64,000 nt of DNA from Pseudomonadota bacterium (GCA_018240525.1 JAFEFN010000014.1:296487-360486); one strand, 5' to 3'; numbered from the stretch's first letter, positions 33,615-42,434 are shown. The notes: generated by a model from the letters alone, not told the origin. Translations and numbers: made by a program.

Positions 33615-34874
33615 ATGCCGTCCTCCTCGCTCCAGTTAGGTCAAGCAGACGAGGAAATGCTTGCCGGTGGCTCTGGTCCCGCAGTCGCCTGCGCCATGCG
33701 GATGATTACGAAAGTTGCGCAGATGCTTGGTGCCACGGAACTGGTTTCCGTCAGCTCGGCCCACATTGACGGCTGCCTCTACCACGGAGATTCAGGTGTC
33801 CTGTTTGCCGAAAAGCTTGCGCAGACGGGAGTTCGCGTGTGCGTTCCGACCACCCTGAACGTAGGAGCCTTGGACTTGCTGCATGAAGGGGTGACGCGTC
33901 TGGACGCTTCTGCCACGGCAATGGCTACGCGGATGGCAAACGCTTACGTGGCCATGGGTTGCCGTCAGACGTGGACTTGTGCTCCCTACCAAGCCGGCCA
34001 TCGTCCTAAAGCGGGCGAAGATGTCGCGTGGGGTGAGAGTAACGCCGTAGCCTTCTGTAACTCAGTGCTGGGTGCCCGTACCAATCGCTATGGTGATTTT
34101 CTCGACATTTGCGCGGCACTAACTGGGCGCGTACCGCGCACAGGACTTCATATCCCCGCAAATCGTCTAGCGACAGTACTGGTTGACGCGACCAAGCTTC
34201 CCCGGGACTTTTTGCGAAGTGACGTAGCCTACCCGATTATCGGCAGCTGGCTTGGGCGGACGATTGGAACAAGAATTGCGGCCCTTGAGGGTCTCGAAGA
34301 TCCTACAGAGGATCGTCTGAAGGCGCTGGGAGCGGCGGCAGCCTCGAGCGGGTCCGTGGGGCTATTCCACGTGGTGGGCACGACTCCTGAAGCCAAGGAC
34401 AGAGACCGCGCTTTTGGCGGTCGAGCTCCAGAAGAAGTGATTATCCTAGAAATGTCCGTGCTCGACGATGTGCGCGCACGCCTTTCGACCGTGACCTTGC
34501 AGAACGGTGCTCCACTCGATGCGGTTGCTATCGGAAGTCCACACCTTTCTGCAGAGGAGCTGCGCCAACTTGCTGCGCTCTTGGGTACAAGCCAGTGCCG
34601 CGTCCCGCTTTACGCTTGCACAAGTCGCCGCTCTTTGGAGTCTGTTCGTGACCAGGGGATCGAAGCGCGTCTACGGGATCGCGGCGTGACGCTGGTGACC
34701 GACACCTGCATCGTCGTTACCCCTATTCTTGTTCCCAAGAACGGAGTGCTGCTCACGAATTCCGCTAAGTTCGCACACTACACTCCCGCCAACACAGGCT
34801 ATGAAGTCGTATTTGGCTCCCTGGACAGCTGCGTCGCGTCCGCAATTAGCGGGCGTCTCACCCTTGGAACGTAA
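33615..34874 (+). CDS. Aconitase X, large (catalytic) subunit
   Basis: 419 residues of the AcnX/DUF521 family. Seen: LSVSSAHIDGCLYHGDSG-like SSAHIDGCLYHGDSGVLFAE, VCVPTTLNVGALDLLHEG, GCRQTWTCAPYQAGHRPKAG, and WGESNAVAFCNSVLGARTNR. Conserved Cys residues probably hold an Fe-S cluster. AcnX has been shown to act as cis-3-hydroxy-L-proline dehydratase in other bacteria, giving delta1-pyrroline-2-carboxylate; an archaeal relative dehydrates a mevalonate phosphate. It starts 8 bp after the regulator and is followed by its small subunit. The hydroxyproline activity is inferred. Confidence 0.85.
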   Translation: MPSSSLQLGQADEEMLAGGSGPAVACAMRMITKVAQMLGATELVSVSSAHIDGCLYHGDSGVLFAEKLAQTGVRVCVPTTLNVGALDLLHEGVTRLDASATAMATRMANAYVAMGCRQTWTCAPYQAGHRPKAGEDVAWGESNAVAFCNSVLGARTNRYGDFLDICAALTGRVPRTGLHIPANRLATVLVDATKLPRDFLRSDVAYPIIGSWLGRTIGTRIAALEGLEDPTEDRLKALGAAAASSGSVGLFHVVGTTPEAKDRDRAFGGRAPEEVIILEMSVLDDVRARLSTVTLQNGAPLDAVAIGSPHLSAEELRQLAALLGTSQCRVPLYACTSRRSLESVRDQGIEARLRDRGVTLVTDTCIVVTPILVPKNGVLLTNSAKFAHYTPANTGYEVVFGSLDSCVASAISGRLTLGT

Positions 34875-34881
34875 CTGAAAA

Positions 34882-35310
34882 GTGAACCCGCTTCAGGCTG
34901 AGATACTGGTGGCCGCACACCCTCTACGCAGAGTGCGGGGTTCAGTACTGCACCTCCTCGAGCCGATCAGCTTCTGGGGCGGTGTCTCCCCCGCTACGGG
35001 CCGCCTCACGGATACGAGGTCAAGGGAGCACGGCAACTCAATCACCAACACCATCCTGCTCATCAGGAACCTTCGAGGTTCTTCTTCTGCAAGTTCAGTC
35101 TTACTCGAACTGATTTACAGAGGATTGGCACCCGCTGCGCTCGTGCTTGACTCACCAGACGCCATTTTGGCTCTCGGTGCACTGGTGGCTACGGAACTTG
35201 GTCTCGCCTCGCCGCCGATACTGCGATTGCCATCGCGGGAACAAGCGTGCTTTCAATCTGGCGTCCTGCTTTCCGTAAACCCGGACGGTACATTGTTCTC
35301 ATCCGGTTGA
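34882..35310 (+). CDS. Aconitase X, small (swivel, DUF126) subunit
   Basis: 142 residues from GTG 34882. The family pattern is LEPISFWGGVSPATGRLTDT then GNSITNTILLIRNLRGSSSA and ALVLDSPDAILALGALVATE. In AcnX the catalytic and swivel domains may be fused or separate; here they are split and adjacent (7 bp gap). The two would form one dehydratase. It ends before the convergent transporter gene. Confidence 0.85.
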   Translation: MNPLQAEILVAAHPLRRVRGSVLHLLEPISFWGGVSPATGRLTDTRSREHGNSITNTILLIRNLRGSSSASSVLLELIYRGLAPAALVLDSPDAILALGALVATELGLASPPILRLPSREQACFQSGVLLSVNPDGTLFSSG

Positions 35311-35380
35311 CCTGATCGCAACTCTTGTCTTCGAGCCCGGTACGCGGTGCCACATGGCTTCCCCTTAGCGCCCCACGAAA

Positions 35381-36253
35381 TTATCGACTTCCTAGGGTTG
35401 CACCCGCCGACGAAGTCATCACTAGAGCTATCGCGAGCCACTGACGCGCAGTAAGTCCTTCACCGAGCCAGGCATACGCGCTTAGCGCGCCCAGAACTGG
35501 CTCTAGGCTCATCAACACGCCAAAGGTTCTGGCGTTGAGACGCGTGAGCGCGACCATCTCTAGGGCGTATGGAATAGCAGTCGAAAGAATGGCCACGAGC
35601 AGTCCCGGGATCAGCACACTGCCCGCGAACAAGGCATGTCCCACCTTGACGATACCGAGTGGGACTACAATTGAGGCGGCGATTAAGCTTCCGAAGGCAG
35701 TAACCTGCATGCCGTGTTGAGCGCCCGCCCGTTGCCCAGAGACGATGTAAATCGCCCAGCACGCACCCGCAGCGAGCGCCAGCACGATTCCATAGAGATC
35801 GCCGGCGGATCCGATGTGCTTCACCGGCAGCAAGAGGATCAATCCAGCGCTTGCGATGGCAATCCAAACAAAGTCGATCGGCCGGTGGGACGAAACTATC
35901 GCAACCGCTAGCGGGCCAATGAACTCAACTGCAACCGCAACGCCCTGTGGAATCCTGTCTAACGCGGCATAGAAGAACAGGTTCATCAATCCCATGGACA
36001 CCCCATAGACGATGAGTGCGCGCGAGGCCTGCGGGCGCTTCGCTGCGACCCAAGGGCGCGTCGTGATCCACAGGACCGTCGCGCCAAGGGCTACGCGGAT
36101 CGCCACCACGCCGATTGGCCCCACCAACGGAAATAGGGACTTTGCTATTGAAGCCCCCACTTGAAAAGAAAGCATCGCGACCAGGAGCAACGCTACCGGC
36201 AGGCCTGTCGAAGTCCAATAGCTCGAACCAGCCTGAGATTGGGTTCCGGTCAT
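35381..36253 (-). CDS. EamA/DMT-family transporter (RhtA-like)
   Basis: 290 residues with ten predicted membrane helices in two EamA repeats (VALLLVAMLSFQVGASIAKS near the start; LYGIVLALAAGACWAIYIVS and LEPVLGALSAYAWLGEGLTA in the second). It is closest in feel to RhtA-type amino-acid exporters. It is convergent with the aconitase X genes. It could export excess proline or a related amino acid, or take part in uptake across the inner membrane. Substrate not determined. Confidence 0.78.
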   Translation of the reverse strand: MTGTQSQAGSSYWTSTGLPVALLLVAMLSFQVGASIAKSLFPLVGPIGVVAIRVALGATVLWITTRPWVAAKRPQASRALIVYGVSMGLMNLFFYAALDRIPQGVAVAVEFIGPLAVAIVSSHRPIDFVWIAIASAGLILLLPVKHIGSAGDLYGIVLALAAGACWAIYIVSGQRAGAQHGMQVTAFGSLIAASIVVPLGIVKVGHALFAGSVLIPGLLVAILSTAIPYALEMVALTRLNARTFGVLMSLEPVLGALSAYAWLGEGLTARQWLAIALVMTSSAGATLGSR

Positions 36254-36364
36254 AAAAGCAGGGCATCCCCCGTCGGCTTGCCTAAGCCTTATATGTTCTT
36301 GCCGAAAGCATCGTAATACTCGCGCGATCGCGCATGCTGTCCTAACGCAACTCCCGCGTGGCTA

Positions 36365-36540
36365 CCAGCGCCGGATTGGGCGCCGACCCCGGCCCAGCAG
36401 AGACGTCCGCGGCGGAAGCGTTGACCACTCACAAGAGGACGAAGAGGAAGGCGAGTCGACTCTTCGCAGTGGATCGTGCCCGAGCTGCGGCGCCTACGCA
36501 ACCGGTTGCTTAGTCACGTGCCAGAGTTCTTAACGAAAGC
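36365..36540 (-). pseudogene. Relic of the 5' region and N-terminus of an SDR gene
   Basis: On the minus strand this reads LAFLFVLL-stop-VVNASAADVSA then SAPNPALV, matching LAVLLVLWSVANASAADITA and PAPNPGTV of the intact SDR at 59170-60012. The leader DNA (36473-36540) also matches the bases upstream of that gene (60015-60080). The start codon is gone and a TGA lies at 36429-36431. Only the signal peptide part remains. Confidence 0.6.
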
Positions 36541-36604
36541 CCTTGGGAGTGCTCACAGGCTATATCGCCTTCTCATGGCTCCTGTCGCCACTATTTGATA
36601 CTGA

Positions 36605-36622
36605 CCGTACGGTACTGTACGG
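36605..36622. promoter_or_regulatory. Palindromic operator of the Phd-type module
   Basis: CCGTACGGTACTGTACGG is an 18-bp near-perfect palindrome 22 bp before the antitoxin ATG. Such sites are bound by Phd/YefM antitoxins; binding here is inferred. Confidence 0.55.
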
Positions 36623-36644
36623 TTCGTCAATTGGAGGGATTCCG

Positions 36645-36905
36645 ATGTCCAAGACGATCCGCAAAGGCGCCAAGGAAGCCCGCAATCAGCTTCCCGACCT
36701 GCTCGACGCCGCTGAACAGGGTCGCGCGACGATCATTACCAAGCACGTAAGACCAGTTGCGGCGCTGGTTCCTTCAGACGAGTTCGACGCAACGGGAGGG
36801 CAACAATCCCTCCTCGAACTGCGAGGCTCTGGCAAGGCTCTCTGGGGCAAGGATTGTGCTGGCACCATCGGCCAGCTGCGGGATGAATGGGCGCGCTCGC
36901 CCTGA
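36645..36905 (+). CDS. Phd/YefM-type antitoxin
   Basis: 86 residues from ATG 36645, with GGAGGG 7 bases upstream. The N-terminal Phd fold is visible (RKGAKEARNQLPDLLDAAEQ, GRATIITKHVRPVAALVPSD); the tail is the toxin-binding part. The toxin gene that follows is decayed, so this antitoxin is orphaned though its operator is intact. Confidence 0.8.
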   Translation: MSKTIRKGAKEARNQLPDLLDAAEQGRATIITKHVRPVAALVPSDEFDATGGQQSLLELRGSGKALWGKDCAGTIGQLRDEWARSP

Positions 36906-36932
36906 GCACCCTGCCGAGGCAGGCGCTTTATA

Positions 36933-37180
36933 TTGCTGGATACAGCGCCCATCATCTATTTTCTGGAGGCTCATCCACAGCCGGCCGCGCTTCATGCCTC
37001 TCTTCGACCTGCATTCGAGGGGTGACGGCCGGTTTGCAATCACGACGCTGAAAGTACAGCACGCTTTCGAGCATCGTTGCGCCTAAAGCTCCCGGACGCC
37101 ATTCAAGCCGCGAGCGCGCTAGCAATGAATACTCACAATCGCGATGTTGCTTGTGTCAAATTGCTTAGCGCACTTTGCTA
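36933..37180 (+). pseudogene. Decayed PIN-domain (VapC) toxin
   Basis: After the antitoxin the frame gives LLDTAPIIYFLEAHPQPAAL then HASLRPAFEG and a stop; the next frame gives GDGRFAITTLKV, and later LRLKLPDAIQAASALAMNT. These are the start, middle and end of a VapC toxin with frame shifts and an internal deletion. The first and last acidic sites survive as DTAP and PDAIQAA. It cannot make an active RNase. Confidence 0.65.
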
Positions 37181-37372
37181 CCTAAGACCTGAGTGGGTGA
37201 GACGGCCCGCCATCAGCGTAGAGCTTGAGCGTGAGGCTTCGATGGCAACACGCCCCTGTCACAACCCTGGGGATGGCCGAGGTCTCTTGCGGATTACCCT
37301 TGTCGAAAAGGCGATCCCCCATTCGTTTAGTGAGTGAAAACCGGCAGTTCGCCGGGCGCTTGAGGAATCTAT

Positions 37373-37726
37373 ATGAAGCACTATCTGCTCAGCGTGTGTT
37401 ACTCCGCAGGTGGCACCGCCCCCACGGCAGAGGCATTGAAAAAGATCACGGTCGACGTCATCGCGCTTCGCGAGCAGATGCGGGCTGCGGGCGTATGGGT
37501 GTTCGGCGGTGGGCTGCATGCGCCGGAGTCCGCAACAGTGCTGCGCAATCAGAAAGGACAGATTGTGCTGACCGACGGGCCGTTTCTGGAGACTAAGGAA
37601 CAAATCGGCGGCATAACCATAATCGCCGTCCCGGACCTGGACGCCGCCCTGCACTGGGCCAGCAAATCCGCAGAGGCCACGACGTGTCCCATCGAGGTGC
37701 GCCCCTTCATGGAACAACCCGACTGA
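37373..37726 (+). CDS. YCII-domain (DGPF) protein
   Basis: 117 residues with the YCII/DGPF pattern: MKHYLLSVCYSAGGTAPTAE, AGVWVFGGGLHAPESATVLR, IVLTDGPFLETKEQIGGITI, EVRPFME. This small dimeric fold is regularly encoded next to ECF42-type sigma factors. Its TGA overlaps the sigma factor ATG (TGATG). It may be a sensor or enzyme partner; function not proven. Confidence 0.82.
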   Translation: MKHYLLSVCYSAGGTAPTAEALKKITVDVIALREQMRAAGVWVFGGGLHAPESATVLRNQKGQIVLTDGPFLETKEQIGGITIIAVPDLDAALHWASKSAEATTCPIEVRPFMEQPD

Positions 37727-38934
37727 TGCACGACATTGCGGTAATCGCCCAACGCGAATACGGCCGCGCGGTCGCGGTGCTGACCCGCTTCCTCGGTGAT
37801 ATATCGTTGGCCGAAGAGGCGGTTCAGGACGCGTTTGCCACGGCGATCGAGCGCTGGCCGAACGAGGGTGTGCCCCCCGCTCCCGGCGCCTGGATCATTA
37901 CGACGGCGCGCAACCGGGCGATTGACCGACTACGACGTGAGGCGACGCGTCCGGACCGGGAGGCGGCAGCCGTCGCCTTGCAGGAAGCGCCCGAGGCGCA
38001 GGAGCCTGAAGTGCGTGACGATACGCTGCGCCTGATGTTCACCTGCTGCCACCCAGCGATTTCCCCTGAAGGGCAGGTTGCGCTCACCTTAAGGCTCATG
38101 GGAGGTTTGAGCACGGCGCAGATCGCGCGGGCATTCCTGCTTCCCGAGGCAACCGTCGCGCAGCGCATTTCGCGCGTCAAAGCCAAGATCCGCGAAGCGG
38201 GCATTCCCTATCGGGTGCCCGCCCTGGATGAGCTGCCGGATCGCATTCGTTCGGTGCTGGCCGTCATCTATCTCATATTCAACGAAGGCTACCTAGCGAG
38301 CAGTGGGCCGCAGCTGAGCGACGGTGAACTGTGTGCGGAGGCTATCCGGCTCGGACGACATTTAGTAGACACCCTTTCGGGACACGCGGAAGTGCGGGGG
38401 CTATTGGCACTGATGTTGTTCACCCATGCCCGTCGCGGGGCTCGAACTGATGTCAACGGAGCGCTGATCGAGCTGCGACATCAGGATCGGCAACTATGGG
38501 ATACACAACAGCTTGAAGAAGCCAGACGCTTGTTGAAGGAGTGTCTGAAGATGGATCAGCCGGGTCCTTATCAACTTCAGGCCGCGATCAACGCCGTGCA
38601 CTGCGATGCCGTGCACAGCGGGCAGACTGATTGGCGACAGATACTTATGCTCTATGACCATCTGCTCATCATCCAGCCGACGCAGCTAGTCCAGTTGAAC
38701 CGCGCCGTGGCTTTGGCGGAGCTGGCGGGGCCCAAACACGCGCTCGACGTCGTCGATACCCTTGAAGACCTGCGGCAATACCATCTCTACCACGCCGTGC
38801 GTGCCGAATTGCTCACGCGCCTAGGCCGGCACTCTGAGGCCGCGCAGTCTTACTGCACGGCCCTGGAGCAAGTGAAAAACCCCAGGGAACGGGAGCACCT
38901 CGAAGGTCGTTACCGGCAGCTCGCCAGGCAATGA
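37726..38934 (+). CDS. ECF42-type RNA polymerase sigma factor
   Basis: 402 residues, far longer than usual ECF sigmas. Region 2 is AVLTRFLGDISLAEEAVQDA then PGAWIITTARNRAIDRLRRE. Region 4 is ALTLRLMGGLSTAQIARAFL then EATVAQRISRVKAKIRE. The C-terminal 200 residues (DUF6596/TPR-like, QILMLYDHLLIIQPTQLVQL) are the family's extension, which replaces an anti-sigma factor in control. It is coupled to the YCII gene, the expected pairing. It likely directs YCII-family genes. Confidence 0.85.
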   Translation: MHDIAVIAQREYGRAVAVLTRFLGDISLAEEAVQDAFATAIERWPNEGVPPAPGAWIITTARNRAIDRLRREATRPDREAAAVALQEAPEAQEPEVRDDTLRLMFTCCHPAISPEGQVALTLRLMGGLSTAQIARAFLLPEATVAQRISRVKAKIREAGIPYRVPALDELPDRIRSVLAVIYLIFNEGYLASSGPQLSDGELCAEAIRLGRHLVDTLSGHAEVRGLLALMLFTHARRGARTDVNGALIELRHQDRQLWDTQQLEEARRLLKECLKMDQPGPYQLQAAINAVHCDAVHSGQTDWRQILMLYDHLLIIQPTQLVQLNRAVALAELAGPKHALDVVDTLEDLRQYHLYHAVRAELLTRLGRHSEAAQSYCTALEQVKNPREREHLEGRYRQLARQ

Positions 38935-38982
38935 CCTGACTACCCAGCGTGAGCGTCGATTGTTCTCAGAAGTAACCCTGGG

Positions 38983-39064
38983 TGCATGATCTGTGCACGA
39001 CACTCCGGTGTATTGGGACCAAGTCATGTATTTGCCGACGCTAACAGCGGACTACAAGTCCGCC
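38983..39064 (+). repeat. Dispersed palindromic element, copy 8
   Basis: Degenerate 5' motif TGCATGATCTGTGCAC at 38983-38998; 3' hairpin GCGGACTACAAGTCCGC at about 39047-39063, with perfect 7-bp arms. It starts 49 bp after the sigma factor stop. The rest of 38935-39352 has one uncertain frame (VYWDQVMYLPTL...) that I do not call. Confidence 0.4.
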
Positions 39065-39352
39065 TTGGATGCGATTTCTCGACACTTAGATCGACGCGCT
39101 TCTTTTATTCTCGCCTTACCAAGCGGGTCCGGCTTTCGGCGGCGCCCGCTCGCTTACTGCCTACCGATCGCGCTGCGCCTTGCAGCGGTATGCATTGCCG
39201 ACGGCCATGCTGGCGGACATGACGTCGATCGAAACCGAGAGCGCGTACGCTCGGTGATTGCCGATTCGCATCTACTAGGAATGGTAGTACATGGCTTGAC
39301 TCCCTAAACTCCGCGAACTAATCCGCGTACCCGATCACATCTGAACACACTT

Positions 39353-41428
39353 GTGAGCCGTACTGCCGTATCGAGCATGCTCGCAGGCTGTGTGGGAATT
39401 CTTCTCGCCTTGCCACCCGCATGGGCCGAGGGCCTTGATGAGGTTGTAGTCACGGCGACCCGCGCACCCCAATCTTTGGCTGAGGTTCCGGCAACGATCT
39501 CCGTGGTGTCAGGTCAAGAACTTTCCGCCCGCGATTCCAGAGACCTTTCCGCTTCACTCGCCCTAGTCTCGGGTGTGGAGGCACCGTCCGGGGGCGATGC
39601 CGGCCCGTCGAGTGCGGTGCCCTCGTTCTGGGGGCTCCACGAGTTTGACGCCTTCTTGCTAGTGGTGGACGGGGTTCCGTGGGGCGGTGCATTTAATCCC
39701 GCGATCACCACGTTGAATCTTACTGGCGTCCAGCGAATTGAAGTGCTGAAGGGGGCGGCGCCGGTGATGTACGGCGCCACATCGTTCGTCGGCGTCGTCC
39801 AGGCAATTCATTACCCGGCCGGTGCGGCGGACGACGCAGCTGACGTCGCCTACGGTAGCTATGGCTCGCTCCGTGGCTCGGTGTCTGCGGCGCTTCCGTC
39901 CACGTCGAGCTTCCGGGAGTCGCTCTTCGTTGACGGCGGGGATACGAACTTCTCGGATCCACGGGAAAAGGCGCGCGACGCAAACGCGCTCTACCGCGGT
40001 TCCCTAGATCTTGGTAGCGGGGTGGTGCGACTCGATGCAAACCTTAGCTTTGTCAGGGATGTACCGCCCAGCCCGGTACTGCATACCGGGCCTGGAATGA
40101 GCGCCGTCACGCCGGTTGATGCGAATTTCAATCCAGCAGACGCACGGATCGATGAAAACAAGTATCACCTCGCGCTTGGGTATACGCAGCCCGCTGGGCG
40201 GGGGCAATGGGAGACGCTTCTTTCGTTTGCCTACTCCACCGTTACAGATATTCGTGCGTTCCTGCATCCCGATCTTAGCGGTACCGCGGATACGCAGAGC
40301 CAGAGTCGCGCGATTGACGATGGGTATTTCGATACCCACTGGATTCAAACGACGTCCGACGGACCTACGCTGGCCGTTGGCGCAGACCTGCTTTACGGCA
40401 GAGGCCGTCAGACCAGCCTGAACGGGAACGACGGTTACACCGTGCCGCTGGATGGGTCGGCATTGCCACCGCCGAGTTATGACGTCCCTGTGACGGAGAT
40501 CGGAACAATCGACGATCGACGGTTATTCGCGGGCCAGTTCGCGCAGGCAACATGGAAGCTTGGAAGCCGTTGGAACGTCGACGCCGGCATTCGCTTGAAT
40601 GAGACTTACGAGCAAAAGGAATCAAGCGACCTTACGCTGCCGCCCCCAGATTTCGCTTCAGCGACGGTGCATAAAACCATCGTCAAGCCCAGTGAGACTT
40701 TGGGCATAAGCTACCGTGCCTGGACAGACGGGAACAACCAAGCCGTCCTTTACGCTGATTTCCGCAACGCTTTCAAGCCGGCCGCCGTAGATTTTGGACC
40801 CGACTATACGCCGGATCTGTTGAGCCCTGAAACTGCCCAGAGCTACGAGATCGGCCTCAAGGGCGCCCTGGCGGATGGGCGACTGACCTACCAAACCGAA
40901 CTCTTTGCCCTCAACTTCAGCAACCTTGTAGTTCCCACCAGCTCGGGTGCCCTCGCCAATGCTGGCGGTGAAAAACTACGGGGCGTGGAGGTTGAAGCAA
41001 GACTTAGAGCCACCGAAGATCTCTCTTTTGTGGCGACCGCTTCGTATCACGACGCTACTTTTTCGAACTATCTGTTCTTCGATGGAGAGTCTGACGTAAA
41101 TGTAAGCGGACGCCAGCTGCCGCTATCGCCACACGTGATGGCGGCGGCCGGACTACTCTACACGCCGGTTCGTGGTTTTATTTCCACCGCCGTATTCAGA
41201 TACGTGGGACGCCGCTATCTGGATGAAGAAAATACCGCTGAGGTCGGAGGTTACGGAACTATCGATGCGAACATCGGCTACCGATGGGACCGCTATGATC
41301 TCCGCGCCGAGGGGGCTAACCTTACGGACCGTCGCCCGCCGGTAACCGCGAGCGAATTCGGTAGTGAGTCGTTCTATCTGCTATCGGGCCGCACGCTGTG
41401 GCTGCGGATCGGATATTCGTGGAAGTGA
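39353..41428 (+). CDS. TonB-dependent outer-membrane receptor
   Basis: 691 residues from a GTG. Residues 1-25 are a signal peptide (SMLAGCVGILLALPPAWA). The TonB-proximal LDEVVVTATRAPQSLAEVPA and the plug (VQRIEVLKGAAPVMYGATSF) are clear; the barrel ends in LWLRIGYSWK. It stands alone with no enzyme or regulator partner, and its ligand cannot be inferred. It is distinct in sequence from the receptor at 30662. Confidence 0.87.
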   Translation: MSRTAVSSMLAGCVGILLALPPAWAEGLDEVVVTATRAPQSLAEVPATISVVSGQELSARDSRDLSASLALVSGVEAPSGGDAGPSSAVPSFWGLHEFDAFLLVVDGVPWGGAFNPAITTLNLTGVQRIEVLKGAAPVMYGATSFVGVVQAIHYPAGAADDAADVAYGSYGSLRGSVSAALPSTSSFRESLFVDGGDTNFSDPREKARDANALYRGSLDLGSGVVRLDANLSFVRDVPPSPVLHTGPGMSAVTPVDANFNPADARIDENKYHLALGYTQPAGRGQWETLLSFAYSTVTDIRAFLHPDLSGTADTQSQSRAIDDGYFDTHWIQTTSDGPTLAVGADLLYGRGRQTSLNGNDGYTVPLDGSALPPPSYDVPVTEIGTIDDRRLFAGQFAQATWKLGSRWNVDAGIRLNETYEQKESSDLTLPPPDFASATVHKTIVKPSETLGISYRAWTDGNNQAVLYADFRNAFKPAAVDFGPDYTPDLLSPETAQSYEIGLKGALADGRLTYQTELFALNFSNLVVPTSSGALANAGGEKLRGVEVEARLRATEDLSFVATASYHDATFSNYLFFDGESDVNVSGRQLPLSPHVMAAAGLLYTPVRGFISTAVFRYVGRRYLDEENTAEVGGYGTIDANIGYRWDRYDLRAEGANLTDRRPPVTASEFGSESFYLLSGRTLWLRIGYSWK

Positions 41429-41563
41429 TGATCCGCGGCTGAAGGCGCGGGAATGCGCTAGGAGCGCACCAAGCCCGCCGCGGGCACTCGGCTCCGAATA
41501 CTCTCTAAAGATCTGAGTAGGTCGCCGAGCTCACCGGCCGACGCTACTTGATCGGTCCCCCAC

Positions 41564-41651
41564 CGCAACTATCTGCACGATCCTCACTGGTCTACTACGC
41601 AAAGCCATATTCTTTGCATGTTTAGCGCCACACCAATGGATTGCGAGTACC
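41564..41651 (+). repeat. Dispersed palindromic element, copy 9
   Basis: 5' motif reads CGCAACTATCTGCAC (41564-41578); 3' part is TTTAGCGCCACACCAATGGA then TTGCGAGTACC (41621-41651). TTTAGCGCCA and ATGGATTGC-AGT recur at 42408-42430 on the other side of the phosphatidyltransferase gene. Confidence 0.55.
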
Positions 41652-41760
41652 CGGGCATCCAGGGGATTGATGTTCTCCCTTGCTGCTGCCGCAACGGAAG
41701 ACTACGCTGCGCTCGACGTGCTGCACGCGCCAAACCCGCGCACTCGCGCGCAGATGAAAG

Positions 41761-42366
41761 ATGCCTAAAGAACGAGTTCACCGCGACTTAGCTAAGCGCA
41801 TCCCAGTCCTTCTCACGGCATTACGCGTGCTTCTTGCGCCAGTTGTAGCGATATTGGCGGTCTTTGCGCCCGTGCCTGCCGCGTTCGCGGTCTGTCTTGT
41901 CACTGCGTTCCTGTCCGACGTCTTTGATGGGGTTCTTGCCCGGCGCTTAGGTGTAGTCAGCGCGAACCTCCGGCGCTTCGACAGCGCCGCGGACACTCTA
42001 TTCTATGCGACGTGCTTGTTCGCAGCCTGGTGGCTATACCCCGTCGCCATTCGCGAGCGCATTGTCTCACTCAGTATTTTCGCGGCGCTCGAGGCGTTCA
42101 GATATGCGTTTGATTTCGCGAAATTCCGTCGAGAGGCGAGTTATCACATGTGGTCTTCCAAGGTTTGGGGACTCAGCCTATTCGTCGGCGTCTTCTGGAT
42201 CCTTGTGCTTGGTGAGCCCAACGCCGCAGCCGTATCGTTGGCGATCTATATGGGGATTGCGGCAGATTGCGAGGGGCTTGCAATCTCCGTGCTGTTGCCT
42301 CGATGGCGGGCGGACGTACCATCGTTTGTGCACGCGATGCGGATTCGACGAAGCGGAAACCTCTAG
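41761..42366 (+). CDS. CDP-alcohol phosphatidyltransferase family protein
   Basis: 201 residues, six or so membrane helices. The CDP-alcohol motif is SDVFDGVLARRLG...FDSAAD, matching D-G-x2-A-R-x8-G-x3-D-x3-D except that the central Gly is Leu (SANLRRFDSAAD). Family members make phospholipids from CDP-diacylglycerol or transfer other phospho-alcohols. The changed Gly could alter activity. It is a lone gene between two copies of the dispersed element, cassette fashion. Confidence 0.78.
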   Translation: MPKERVHRDLAKRIPVLLTALRVLLAPVVAILAVFAPVPAAFAVCLVTAFLSDVFDGVLARRLGVVSANLRRFDSAADTLFYATCLFAAWWLYPVAIRERIVSLSIFAALEAFRYAFDFAKFRREASYHMWSSKVWGLSLFVGVFWILVLGEPNAAAVSLAIYMGIAADCEGLAISVLLPRWRADVPSFVHAMRIRRSGNL

Positions 42367-42407
42367 CCCTCCGTTAGACGTCCATTCTCGGTTTCGATCG
42401 CGACACA

Positions 42408-42434
42408 TTTAGCGCCAATGGATTGCAAGTCCGA
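42408..42434 (+). repeat. Half copy of the dispersed element downstream of the phosphatidyltransferase
   Basis: TTTAGCGCCAATGGATTGCA then AGTCCGA, 42 bp after the stop codon. It forms a direct repeat with 41621-41650. The 42435-43704 interval beyond it contains no intact gene, only element copies and a HigB relic. Confidence 0.55.

Noticed and set aside
38993..39307. Plus-strand frame of 104 codons after the sigma factor
   Set aside because: The first 35 residues look protein-like, but the rest does not, and it crosses an element copy; I could not support a gene.
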